Part shown: in pieces, positions 1 to 7,570 of the stretch
How positions within the stretch are numbered: the stretch's first letter is position 1
Layout of the letters: the number at the start of each line of letters is the position of its first letter
Assembly (NCBI RefSeq): GCF_035987325.1
Contig: NZ_CP108488.1
Coordinates: 8,804,001-8,868,000, forward strand
DNA length: 64,000 nucleotides
Direction: 5' to 3'
DNA from: Streptomyces sp. NBC_01244
GTDB lineage: Bacteria; Actinomycetota; Actinomycetes; Streptomycetales; Streptomycetaceae
The notes under the pieces: generated by a model
Seen by the model: the letters and a program-made list of their open reading frames with translations, nothing else
Database searches by the model: none
What the model was told of the DNA's origin: nothing
Made by a program: the position numbers and the translations under genes

Positions 1-1482
1 CTTGCCCGGGTCCGCGCCGTCCGGGTTGGTGTGCGAGAAGAAGTCCCGCCGCGCCATGTCGTCGGAGTGGCCCTGGGCGGCCGTACGCAGTTGCGCGTTG
101 TCCTTGAGCGGCCCGCAGCCGGCCTTCGCGCGCTCGGAGTTGACCAGGGATATCACCTGGGCGGCGGTGCTGCCGCCCGGCGGGGCGGGAGCGGGGCTCT
201 TCGGCGGGGTGGACTTGGGGCTCGGCTTCGGGGTGGGCGTGGGGGGCGGAGTCGGGCTGGGGGTGGGGCTGGGACGTGGGCTCGGCGAGGCGCTCGCAGA
301 GGCGGACACCGAGGGGCTCGGGGTGGGGGAGGCCGGCTCCGGGGCCGGCGCGGCCCCCGATTCCGGAGCCACGAGCGCGGCCGCGGGCGCCTCGGGGGAG
401 GCGGTGCCGGGCCGCGTGCCCAGGTAGGTCAGCCCGCCACCCACGACACAGGCGGCGAGCACCGCGCCGCCGATCACCCGGCGCCGGCCGCGCGTGCGCC
501 GCTGCTTGCGCAGCGAGGCACGCCCGTCCCCCGGCCCGGCCACCGCGGCGAATTGCTCCTCGCCGTCGGCGGTGGTGCCGGCCCCCGGGCCGGAGAGCCC
601 GTCCGGGCCGTACGCCGAAGCGGTGGTGGCCGGGCCCGCGGACGTGAAGGCGGACGTGAAGCCGGGCGCGAAGCCGGGCGCGAAGCCGGAGGCCGCGGCC
701 GCCCGTACACCCGCGAGCAGGGCCGCCGAGACCGGCACCAGCGCCAGCCCGGCCAGCAGTCCTTCGGCCGGGAGCAGGCCGTTCCACAGCCCGCCGCACC
801 GCAGGCACGCGCGGGCGTGCCGGGCTATTCGCTTGCGCCACAGCGCCGAGGGCAGGCCGTCCCAGCTCGCGACCACCGCCCGCAGGTCCTCGCAGGGCGG
901 CTGGGCATCCAGTGCCCGCTCCACCACCCGGGCCGCCTCCAGCTGCGCCTTCATCCGCTGCACCCGTACGGCCGTGTGCTGCGCGGACAGCTCCAGCGCC
1001 TGCGCCATCTCGGTGCGCGTCAGCTCCCCGGCGCACTCGAGCCACCACAGGGACAGCAGGGCCCGGTCGTCCGGCTCCAGCCAGCGCGTGGCACGGGCCG
1101 TCTCGCGGCGCTGGCCCTCCAGCTGGAGCCGTACGACGGTCAGGTCCGCGAAGTCGGCGCCGGGATCGGCGAGGTCCCAGGCGGCCTCCAGGCCGCTCTC
1201 GCCGGGGGCGCTCCGGCGGGCCTGCCAGTGGGCGCGTACCCGGTTCATGGCGATCGCCACCAGCCAGGACCGGAAGCTGTGGTCGTCGCGCAGGCCGCCC
1301 AGCCCGTCGAGTGCCCGCAGCATCGTGTCCTGGACCACGTCGTCCACGTCGACGGATCCGTTCAGGGCCCGCCCGACGATGTTGTAGACCAGCGGCAGAT
1401 AGGCGCTGACCAGGTCGTCCTGTGCGCGGGGATCGCCCGCGCGGGCCGCGGCGACCAGCGCTGCCGTGTGCGATGTGCTCAT
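1..1482 (-). CDS. ECF sigma factor fused to zinc-finger, membrane anchor and CAP domain (3' end outside window)
   Basis: The N-terminal part (about residues 1-190) reads as an ECF sigma factor: a region 2 with VDVDDVVQDTMLRAL and RSWLVAIAMNRVRAHW, and a region 4 helix-turn-helix LTRTEMAQALELSAQHTAVR. An HxxxCxxC motif (HARACLRC, near residue 222) follows, resembling anti-sigma zinc fingers, then a hydrophobic stretch (about 240-260) and a clearer membrane helix (VIGGAVLAACVVGGGLTYLG). A long Pro/Ser/Thr linker leads to the start of a CAP/SCP domain (VISLVNSERAKAGCGPL ... HSDDMARRDFFSHTNPDG), which is cut at position 1. The ATG at 1480-1482 is preceded by AGGGAC. Sigma factors with fused C-terminal anti-sigma-like and extracellular parts are known (for example ECF52). 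Inference: the CAP domain is outside the cell and the sigma part inside, so release or conformational control is needed. Confidence 0.85.
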   Translation of the reverse strand, partial: MSTSHTAALVAAARAGDPRAQDDLVSAYLPLVYNIVGRALNGSVDVDDVVQDTMLRALDGLGGLRDDHSFRSWLVAIAMNRVRAHWQARRSAPGESGLEAAWDLADPGADFADLTVVRLQLEGQRRETARATRWLEPDDRALLSLWWLECAGELTRTEMAQALELSAQHTAVRVQRMKAQLEAARVVERALDAQPPCEDLRAVVASWDGLPSALWRKRIARHARACLRCGGLWNGLLPAEGLLAGLALVPVSAALLAGVRAAAASGFAPGFAPGFTSAFTSAGPATTASAYGPDGLSGPGAGTTADGEEQFAAVAGPGDGRASLRKQRRTRGRRRVIGGAVLAACVVGGGLTYLGTRPGTASPEAPAAALVAPESGAAPAPEPASPTPSPSVSASASASPSPRPSPTPSPTPPPTPTPKPSPKSTPPKSPAPAPPGGSTAAQVISLVNSERAKAGCGPLKDNAQLRTAAQGHSDDMARRDFFSHTNPDGADPGK

Positions 1483-1558
1483 AGAAAAGTCCCTGTCCGT
1501 ACCGGCGCTCGATGATGCCCAATACATGGGAGACCGTCGAGGGGGACTTTGATAACGC

Positions 1559-2029
1559 TTATCCGCCGAACGGTTTCGCCGATGCTGAATCCGGAGCGCC
1601 ATGCCCCGGTTCCGGGCTTGTTCCCGGCCTTGTTCCCGGCTTTGCTTCCGGCCCCGTTTCCCGGGCCGGGGCGAGCCGGGCGGCCAGGGCGTCGAGATCG
1701 GGCAGGAACCAGATGTGGCGGCCCTCGTTCGATTCCCGTACGAGATCGCGCAGGGCCGAACTCGCCCCCAGATGGTGCGAGAGGTCGCCCAGGACCACCA
1801 GGCGGACCCGGTAGTTCACGAACTTCTGCATGATCGCCCCGGCGAGTCCGCTGCGCAGGTCGAAGAAGCCGGCGTCCAGGCGTTCCACCGGGACGGCGAC
1901 GATGTCGGTCCGGTAGAAGGCGCCGCCGATCAGCTGGTCGAGCGCGTCCTGCTCGGTGGCGACCGGCGGACCGTCGGCGGCGCAGACCAGGACCGGTACG
2001 CCGTGGTGTTCCACCAGGAGGTCAGCCAC
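1559..2029 (-). CDS. DUF4180 domain protein
   Basis: A 156-residue protein. Its core, with DALDQLIGGAFYRTDIVAVP, RLDAGFFDLRSGLAGAIMQKF and NYRVRLVVLGDLS, matches the DUF4180 pattern, including the conserved FFDL..GLAGE/A.MQKFVNY block and a final RESNEGRHIWFL. The last 35 residues are a Pro/Gly/Ala tail with no family match. The start codon overlaps the end of the upstream HTH gene, so the two are probably co-translated. The molecular function of DUF4180 is not known. It often sits in regulator-linked small operons, so a sensing or partner role for the HTH protein is an inference. Confidence 0.8.
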   Translation of the reverse strand: MADLLVEHHGVPVLVCAADGPPVATEQDALDQLIGGAFYRTDIVAVPVERLDAGFFDLRSGLAGAIMQKFVNYRVRLVVLGDLSHHLGASSALRDLVRESNEGRHIWFLPDLDALAARLAPARETGPEAKPGTRPGTSPEPGHGAPDSASAKPFGG

Positions 2030-2525
2030 GGTGCACCGCCCCGGCTTCGTGGTCCAGGTCGTTCCCCATGCCGTTGCCCGGGCCGAGCACCCCGTCGACC
2101 AGCTGCAGTAGATCGGCGGTGGTGGCGGCGTCGCCGAGGATCACGATCTTCATGCGGGCCCGCTCCTTGTCGTAGACCGTCTGGACGCGCAGCGCGGCCG
2201 GGGTGGCCCGGGGGGACTGCGCGCTCGCCGTGACGAGGTTCGCGAGCCGGTTCGCCGCATCGGGGCCGATCGCGTCGATCTGCACGATGCTCGACACCTC
2301 CAGGTGCCGCCGCGGCCCCTCCTCCGCGGGGGAGGGATCCTCGGCGGCCGGGAGGGGGAGGCTGGTCAGCGCCTCGAAGTCCGCCCGGCTGATCCGGTAC
2401 TGCTTGCCGATCCGGACGGCTTTCAGCCGGCCGTCGCGCACGTAGTTCCGGACGGTGCGCACGTGCAGCCCGAGCAGCTCGGCGACCTCGCCGACCGAAT
2501 ACAGCTCGCGTCCTTCATCACTCAT
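2022..2525 (-). CDS. Excisionase/MerR-type helix-turn-helix DNA-binding protein
   Basis: A 167-residue protein. Residues 1-60 form a compact winged-HTH of the HTH_17/excisionase type (LYSVGEVAELLGLHVRTVRNYVRDGRLKAVRIGKQYRISRADFEAL). The C-terminal half (HLEVSSIVQIDAIGPDAANRL ... MKIVILGDAATTADLLQLVDGVL) has no family I recognise but could be a small alpha/beta ligand-binding module. ATG 2523-2525 is chosen because the HTH begins right after it; the longer open frame upstream has no HTH content and crosses the divergent promoter. Its stop overlaps the DUF4180 start, giving a two-gene operon. It probably regulates its own promoter through the inverted repeat at 2537-2588. Confidence 0.8.
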   Translation of the reverse strand: MSDEGRELYSVGEVAELLGLHVRTVRNYVRDGRLKAVRIGKQYRISRADFEALTSLPLPAAEDPSPAEEGPRRHLEVSSIVQIDAIGPDAANRLANLVTASAQSPRATPAALRVQTVYDKERARMKIVILGDAATTADLLQLVDGVLGPGNGMGNDLDHEAGAVHRG

Positions 2526-2536
2526 ACTTCCGCATC

Positions 2537-2588
2537 CTACCCTAGGAAGGTCGTATGCAGCCTGATGGGGAATGATAGGGAAGGGTAG
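2537..2588. promoter_or_regulatory. Inverted-repeat operator candidate in divergent promoter
   Basis: CTACCCT at 2537-2543 is repeated inverted as AGGGTAG at 2582-2588, and CCTAGG at 2541-2546 is itself palindromic. A further TAGGGAAGGG lies just before the right copy. The pair lies between the HTH gene (minus) and the LD-carboxypeptidase gene (plus), so it could control both. Binding by the HTH protein is inferred from position only. Confidence 0.4.
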
Positions 2589-2638
2589 GGTGGGAAAACC
2601 GCTTCGGTGGCGGCCGGGTCCGCTCCTAAGATCGCCGG

Positions 2639-3682
2639 ATGACGGATCCTCGCTACCCCGCCAAGCCCCGCCCCGGAGACCGTGTCGCGGTGCTCTCCCC
2701 TTCGGCCGGTCTGCCCGCACTCTTCCCGCAGCCCTACGAGTTGGGGCTGCGCCGGCTCCGGGAGGAATTCGGGCTGGTACCGGTGGAGTATCCGACCACC
2801 CGGAAGATGGGCGCGACCCCGCAGGAGCGGGCCGCCGACCTCCACGCCGCCTTCGCCGACCCGGGGATCAAGGCGGTGATCGCCAGCATCGGCGGCGACG
2901 ACCAGATCACGGTGCTCCCGCACCTCGACGCCGATCTCCTGCGCGCCCACCCCAAGCCCTTCTTCGGCTACAGCGACAACACCAACCTGCTCCTGCACCT
3001 GAGGGACCTGGGGCTGGTCGGCTATCACGGGAGCTCGGTGATGGTCGAGCTCGGACGGCCCGGCGCCCTGCACCCGCTGACCGCCGGGTCCCTGCGGGCG
3101 GCGCTGTTCACGTCCGGCGAGTACGAGTTGACGGCCGCCGACGCCAGCGGGGACGTGAACGGCCCCTGGGACGACCCCCGCACCTTCGACGCCGAACCGG
3201 AACTGGAGCCGGCCAAGGGCTGGACCTGGCACCACGCCGACCGGGTGGTCGAGGGCGACAGCTGGGGCGGCAACCTGGAGATCATCTCCTGGCTGCTGAT
3301 GGCGGACCGCGCCGTGCGGCCCGCGGAGGAATACGCCGGCGGGGTGCTCTTCCTGGAGACCTCGGAGGACATGCCGAGCGCCCAGGACGTCTACTGGATC
3401 CTGCGCGGCATGGGGGAGCGCGGACTGCTGCGGCAGTTCCCCGCCCTCCTGATGGGCCGGGCGAAGAGCTGGTCCTTCGAGAAGCGCCTCGACGCCCAGG
3501 AGCGGGAGCGCTACCGCCACGAGCAGCGCGAGGCGGTCCTTCGGGCCCTCGGTGAGTACGCCCCCGACACGATGGCCGTCTTCGACGTGGACCTCGGACA
3601 CACCGACCCGCAGATCGTGATCCCCGTCGGGGGCCGCATCCGGGTGGACGGGCCGGCCCGCCGCCTCTTCGTGACCTACTGA
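2639..3682 (+). CDS. S66-family LD-carboxypeptidase (MccF-like)
   Basis: A 347-residue protein with the S66 serine peptidase layout. The nucleophile is Ser112 in FFGYSDNTNLL, with Glu214 (GGNLEII) and His321 (DLGHTDPQ) at the usual places, so the Ser-Glu-His triad is complete. S66 enzymes trim the D-amino acid from murein tetrapeptides or, in the MccF branch, cleave acyl-sulfamoyl adenylates of microcin C type. There is no signal peptide, so it acts in the cytoplasm. That fits either murein recycling or MccF-like detoxification, and I cannot choose between them. The ATG at 2639 sits just after the divergent regulatory region and gives the normal family length. Confidence 0.88.
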   Translation: MTDPRYPAKPRPGDRVAVLSPSAGLPALFPQPYELGLRRLREEFGLVPVEYPTTRKMGATPQERAADLHAAFADPGIKAVIASIGGDDQITVLPHLDADLLRAHPKPFFGYSDNTNLLLHLRDLGLVGYHGSSVMVELGRPGALHPLTAGSLRAALFTSGEYELTAADASGDVNGPWDDPRTFDAEPELEPAKGWTWHHADRVVEGDSWGGNLEIISWLLMADRAVRPAEEYAGGVLFLETSEDMPSAQDVYWILRGMGERGLLRQFPALLMGRAKSWSFEKRLDAQERERYRHEQREAVLRALGEYAPDTMAVFDVDLGHTDPQIVIPVGGRIRVDGPARRLFVTY

Positions 3683-3774
3683 CGGTCAACATCCCTTCCG
3701 TGTGCCTCCGTTGGGGTACCACCGGCCGGGTCCGGGGTGACAATGGGGCTCCCACGGGACGTGTTGGGGGCGGC

Positions 3775-6009
3775 ATGTCGACGTTGCTCTTCAGGGGATC
3801 CGGCCGGGCAAGGGGCTGGGCCGGATACCTCGGTTCGGTAGGGCTCGGAGCAGGTGCGGTGGCGTTGGCGACGGTGTGGACCTCGGGGCCCTGGGCCGCC
3901 GGGATCGGCGCGGCCGTCACCACGCTGTCCGGACTGGCCGCCGAGCGGATGCGACCTCCCGGGGAGGCCGCCGACCCCCGGGCAGCCGGGGAGCTCCTGC
4001 GTACGGCGGCGGGCCGGATCCCGCTGCTGCGCCAGGTGGACCGCCCCGAACTCGCCGGAGCCCACCCGGCCGAGGCCCCCGCGGCCCCGCCCGCGTACAT
4101 CCGGCGCGACGCCGAACCGGGACTGCGCGCCGCCCTGGAGCGAAACCGCTTCGTCCTCGTGGTGGGGGAGTCCACGGCGGGCAAGACCCGGCTCGCCTAC
4201 GAGGTGGCCCGCGCCCGGTACCCCCGGCACGCCTTCGTCCGCCCGCTCTCCCGCTCCGCACTGCCCGAGGCGCTGCGCATCGCCGGGCGGCGGCGGCGCG
4301 CCGTGCTCTGGCTGGACGACCTGGAGGACTTCCTCGGCGCGGGCGGCCTCGGCGCCGCCCAACTGGCCTCCCTGGACAGGGCCGTGGTCATCGCGACGAT
4401 GCGGGTCCAGGAATACCGGCGCTACGACGCCCGCGAGGAGAGCCGGCTCACCGGCTCGGACCGGGACGCCTGGCGGGCCCAGCGCGACCTGCTCCACCGG
4501 GCGGCCGTCATCAGGCTGCCCCGGCACTGGTCCAGGGCGGAGCGCGGCCGGGCCGCCGCCCACCAGGGTGATCCGCGCATCGGGGCCGCGCTGCGCGCGG
4601 GCGAGCGGTTCGGGGTGGCCGAGGTGTTGGCGGCCGGTCCGGAGCTCCTGGCGGCCTGGGAGAACGCCTGGGCCCCGGGGGCCAATCCGCGCGGCGCCGC
4701 CGTGGTCGCGGCGGCGGTGGACTGCCGCCGGGCCGGACTGCGCCGCCCGGTGAGCCGGGCGTGGCTGCGCGAGCTGCACGCCCCCTACCTGGCGGCCCGG
4801 GGCGGCGGCGACCTCCAGCCCGAACCGTTCGCGGAGGCGATGGACTGGGCCTGCGCCGCCGCCTACGCCACGAGCGGGCTGCTCATCGGCAACTTCGGGG
4901 CCGGATTCACCGCGTTCGACTACCTGTTGAACGCACCGGGCAACGGTCCGGTGCCCGATCACCTGTGGCGCGGACTGCTGCCCCTGGTGGAGCCCGCCGA
5001 CGCCTACGACATGGGGCTCGTCGCCCATCAGGAAGGCCGTCTCGCGCGGGCCGTCGAAGCCCTCGCACTCGCCTCCCGCGGCGGGGTCCCCGGCGCCGAA
5101 CTGCCGCTGGCCATCGCCATCGGGGACTCCGGGAAACCGCGCCGGGCCGCCGCCGATCTCGCCGGGATCGCCCACAGGCGCGCCGGGCGGCTCGGGCCCA
5201 GGCACCCCGACACCCTGGCGGCGCGGCATCAACTGGCCTTCTTCGTAGGGGAGTCAGGGAACCACCTGGCCGCCGCATCCCAGTTCGCGGAGCTGCTCGC
5301 GGACGTGGAGGAGGTGCTGGGGCCCGACCACCCGGACACCCTGGCGGCCCGGCACCAGCTGGCCTACTTCACCGGGGAGGGCGGTGATCCCCGCGCGGCG
5401 GCACGCCAGTTGGAAGTGCTGCTGACCGACCGCTTACGGGTCCACGGCGCCGGCCATCCGCAGGTGTTGGCGACCCGGCGCAGCCTGATCTGGTTCCGGC
5501 CGTCCGAACCCGCCTATGCCGAGGCCGAGTTGGGGAGACTGCTGGCCGAAGCGGAAGCTTCCGGGGGGATCGGGCCCGACGATCCGCACACACTCGCCAT
5601 CCGGGGAAGCCTGGCCGCGCTCGCTGCCCGCGCCGGGCGCACCGCCGAGGCGGCCGAGGCCTGGGCGGAGCTCACCGCCGACCGGACCCGGGTGCTCGGC
5701 GAGGACCACCCGCACGTGTTCTACTCCCGCCTGGAATGGGCCCGCGCGCTGCTCGCCAGGGACCGGGCCCCCGAGGCGGCCGCGGTACTGACCGGCGCCC
5801 TGGCGCGGGCCGAGTCCGTCCTGGAACCGGGCCACCGCCACCTGCGGACGGCCCGGGAACTGCTGACCCGGACCGCCGGCGGGGACCCTGCTGCCGGCCG
5901 GGGCCCTGCCGCAGGCCGTGCTCCTGTCGCCGGCCGGGACCCTGCCGCAGGCCCGGGCCCGTCGGCCGGCCGGGCCGAGGGTTCGCGAGGCGCTTCCGGC
6001 CCCGGGTGA
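3775..6009 (+). CDS. Membrane-anchored P-loop NTPase with TPR repeats
   Basis: A 744-residue protein. Residues 18-55 contain two hydrophobic segments (GYLGSVGLGAGAVALATVW and GIGAAVTTLSGLAAE). A P-loop follows (GESTAGKT, 131-138) with a Walker B (AVLWLDDLEDFL, about 176-187). The C-terminal third is built of 40-residue TPR units of the tetratricopeptide_10/12 type; GPRHPDTLAARHQLA and GPDHPDTLAARHQLA recur. The last 45 residues are degenerate repeats of AAGRGP type. The order NTPase then TPR resembles STAND-like signalling proteins common in streptomycetes. I cannot name a ligand or effector. ATG 3775 is preferred to an upstream start at 3700 because the upstream residues are low-quality coding sequence. 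Confidence 0.75.
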   Translation: MSTLLFRGSGRARGWAGYLGSVGLGAGAVALATVWTSGPWAAGIGAAVTTLSGLAAERMRPPGEAADPRAAGELLRTAAGRIPLLRQVDRPELAGAHPAEAPAAPPAYIRRDAEPGLRAALERNRFVLVVGESTAGKTRLAYEVARARYPRHAFVRPLSRSALPEALRIAGRRRRAVLWLDDLEDFLGAGGLGAAQLASLDRAVVIATMRVQEYRRYDAREESRLTGSDRDAWRAQRDLLHRAAVIRLPRHWSRAERGRAAAHQGDPRIGAALRAGERFGVAEVLAAGPELLAAWENAWAPGANPRGAAVVAAAVDCRRAGLRRPVSRAWLRELHAPYLAARGGGDLQPEPFAEAMDWACAAAYATSGLLIGNFGAGFTAFDYLLNAPGNGPVPDHLWRGLLPLVEPADAYDMGLVAHQEGRLARAVEALALASRGGVPGAELPLAIAIGDSGKPRRAAADLAGIAHRRAGRLGPRHPDTLAARHQLAFFVGESGNHLAAASQFAELLADVEEVLGPDHPDTLAARHQLAYFTGEGGDPRAAARQLEVLLTDRLRVHGAGHPQVLATRRSLIWFRPSEPAYAEAELGRLLAEAEASGGIGPDDPHTLAIRGSLAALAARAGRTAEAAEAWAELTADRTRVLGEDHPHVFYSRLEWARALLARDRAPEAAAVLTGALARAESVLEPGHRHLRTARELLTRTAGGDPAAGRGPAAGRAPVAGRDPAAGPGPSAGRAEGSRGASGPG

Positions 6010-6038
6010 CCGGCTCGCACCCCCTCCCGGCCGGCGGG

Positions 6039-6833
6039 CTACAGCAGCGGGGCCAGAGCCCGGGTGGCTTCGAGCAGGGCGGGCGCGTAGGCCTCGATCT
6101 CCGTGCGGGAGACCAGGAAGGTCACGGTGGTGATGCTGACGCCGCCGATCGGGCGCCCGTGGGCGTCGAGGATCGCGGCGCCGATGCAGCGGATCGTCGC
6201 CTCGTTCTCCTCGTCGTCCAGGGCGAACCCCCGTGCCCGCACGACCTCCAGCTCCGCCTCCAGAGCCTGCGGCGTCGTGAGCGTGTTCGGCGTGCGGCGC
6301 GGCAGGCCGGCCGCCGCGACCAGCTCGCGGGCCTCGCCCCCGGGCAGCCGGGCCAGGATGCTCTTGCCGATCGCGGTCGTGTGCAGCGGCATCCGCATGC
6401 CGACCCGCGAGGCGGTCCGGAAGGGCTGATCGCTCTCCAGCTTCCGGATGTAGGTGATCGTCTCCCCGCTGTGCAGGGCCAGGTGGACGGCCTGCCCGGT
6501 GGCCTCTTGCAGTTCTCGCAGGATCCGCTCGATGCTGGCCGGCTCCCCGCCGCTGACCAGGGCGGACAGTGCGCGCAGCCGGGGGCCGACGCCGTATCGG
6601 CTCTCGCCCTCGGAGCGTACGAAGCCCTGCTCGATCAGCGAGGCCAGGATGCGGAAGGTGCTCGACTTCGGCACGGCCGCCGCGGCCATGACATCGGTGA
6701 GCCGGTGCGGGCCTCCGGGCGCGGCCACGGCCTCCAGGATCCGCATCGACTTCTCGAGCGCCGTACCCGCGGCGGAGGTCCGGCCGCCGCGCGCACTGCT
6801 TTCGGCCTCCGCGTTCTCGGGTCGTCCGTCCAT
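6039..6833 (-). CDS. IclR-family regulator, probably KdgR-like
   Basis: A 264-residue protein with an N-terminal winged HTH (LEKSMRILEAVA ... LTDVMAAAAVPKSSTFRILASLIEQGFV) and the IclR effector domain (GMRMPLHTTAIGKSILARLPGGEARELV, then RGFALDDEENEATIRCIGAAILDAHGRPIGGVSI). It is divergent from the aldolase-kinase pair, and GTTCC inverted repeats lie between them, so it most likely represses those genes until a KDG-type sugar acid is present. That effector is inferred from the neighbours. ATG 6831-6833 has a GGAG 10 bases before it. A GTG at 6869 would add 12 residues and would place the start inside the promoter. Confidence 0.88.
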   Translation of the reverse strand: MDGRPENAEAESSARGGRTSAAGTALEKSMRILEAVAAPGGPHRLTDVMAAAAVPKSSTFRILASLIEQGFVRSEGESRYGVGPRLRALSALVSGGEPASIERILRELQEATGQAVHLALHSGETITYIRKLESDQPFRTASRVGMRMPLHTTAIGKSILARLPGGEARELVAAAGLPRRTPNTLTTPQALEAELEVVRARGFALDDEENEATIRCIGAAILDAHGRPIGGVSITTVTFLVSRTEIEAYAPALLEATRALAPLL

Positions 6834-6874
6834 GGACAAGGGATCTCCAGAGGTGGGTATGGTCTGCACCAGAA

Positions 6875-6911
6875 GTTCCGTTACACGATACCAAGTTCCA
6901 TTACGTGGAAC
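6875..6911. promoter_or_regulatory. IclR-type operator between kdg genes
   Basis: GTTCCATTACGTGGAAC (6895-6911) is a perfect 6-bp inverted repeat with a 5-bp spacer. A second half-like copy, GTTCCGTTACA, begins 20 bp upstream at 6875. GTTCC/GGAAC repeats are typical of IclR-family sites. The site lies in the divergent promoter and ends 14 bases before the proposed aldolase start. Confidence 0.65.
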
Positions 6912-6925
6912 AAATGGAGGGTCTC

Positions 6926-7570
6926 TTGTCCTGTCATCCGTACGCGGCCATCACCGCGCAGCGCCTGCTGCCGGTCCTGCGCAACGCCGACGCCGACGAG
7001 GCCGTCCGCCACACCACCGCCCTGCTCGCCGCCGGCTGCCGCGCCGTCGAACTGACCACCTCCACCCCCGGCTGGGCCGAGGCGGTGGCCCGCACCGTGC
7101 CCCTCACCGACGCGCTGGGGCGGCCCGCCCTCATCGGAGTCGGCACCGTCACCACCGGCCTGGCCGCGCGGACCGCACTCGACGCGGGCGCCGCCTTCCT
7201 CATCTCCCCGTACCCGGCCCCCCAGGTCCGCGAGGTCGCCCGGGAGCGCGGGGCCGCCTTCATCGAAGGCGGCTTCACCCCCGGCGAGATCGCCTCCGCA
7301 GTCCGGTCCGGCGGCGCGGCGAAGGTGTTCCCCGCCCACGTCGGCGGCCCGCAGTTCATCCGCTCGCTCAAGGCGGTCCTCCCCGACGCCCTGATCGTCC
7401 CGACCGGCGGGATCAAGCCCGGCGAGGTCGGCGACTGGCTCGCCGCCGGGGCCGCCGCGGTCGGGATAGGCGGCGGCCTGCCCGCGGACCCGGGCGAACT
7501 GGCCGCCGCCTTCGCCGACCTCGCCCGGCCCTGCTGCGGCGACTGCGCGGGCGCGGAGCGGCGACCGTGA
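6926..7570 (+). CDS. eda: KHG/KDPG aldolase
   Basis: A class I aldolase of 214 residues that splits 2-keto-3-deoxy-6-phosphogluconate into pyruvate and glyceraldehyde-3-phosphate. The Schiff-base lysine is Lys133 in KVFPAHVGGPQFI, the acid/base glutamate is Glu42 in VELTTSTPG, and the phosphate-binding GFTPGE and PTGGI motifs are present. I chose the TTG at 6926-6928 because GGAGG sits 5 bases before it. A GTG at 6905 would lie inside the operator and an ATG at 6914 is out of frame. The gene overlaps the kinase gene by GTGA, so the two are coupled. Together they complete the lower half of uronate or sugar-acid breakdown. Confidence 0.88.
   Translation: MSCHPYAAITAQRLLPVLRNADADEAVRHTTALLAAGCRAVELTTSTPGWAEAVARTVPLTDALGRPALIGVGTVTTGLAARTALDAGAAFLISPYPAPQVREVARERGAAFIEGGFTPGEIASAVRSGGAAKVFPAHVGGPQFIRSLKAVLPDALIVPTGGIKPGEVGDWLAAGAAAVGIGGGLPADPGELAAAFADLARPCCGDCAGAERRP

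Noticed and set aside
6905..6925. GTG at 6905 as the aldolase start
   Set aside because: It lies inside the operator dyad, while TTG 6926 has GGAGG at the right distance.
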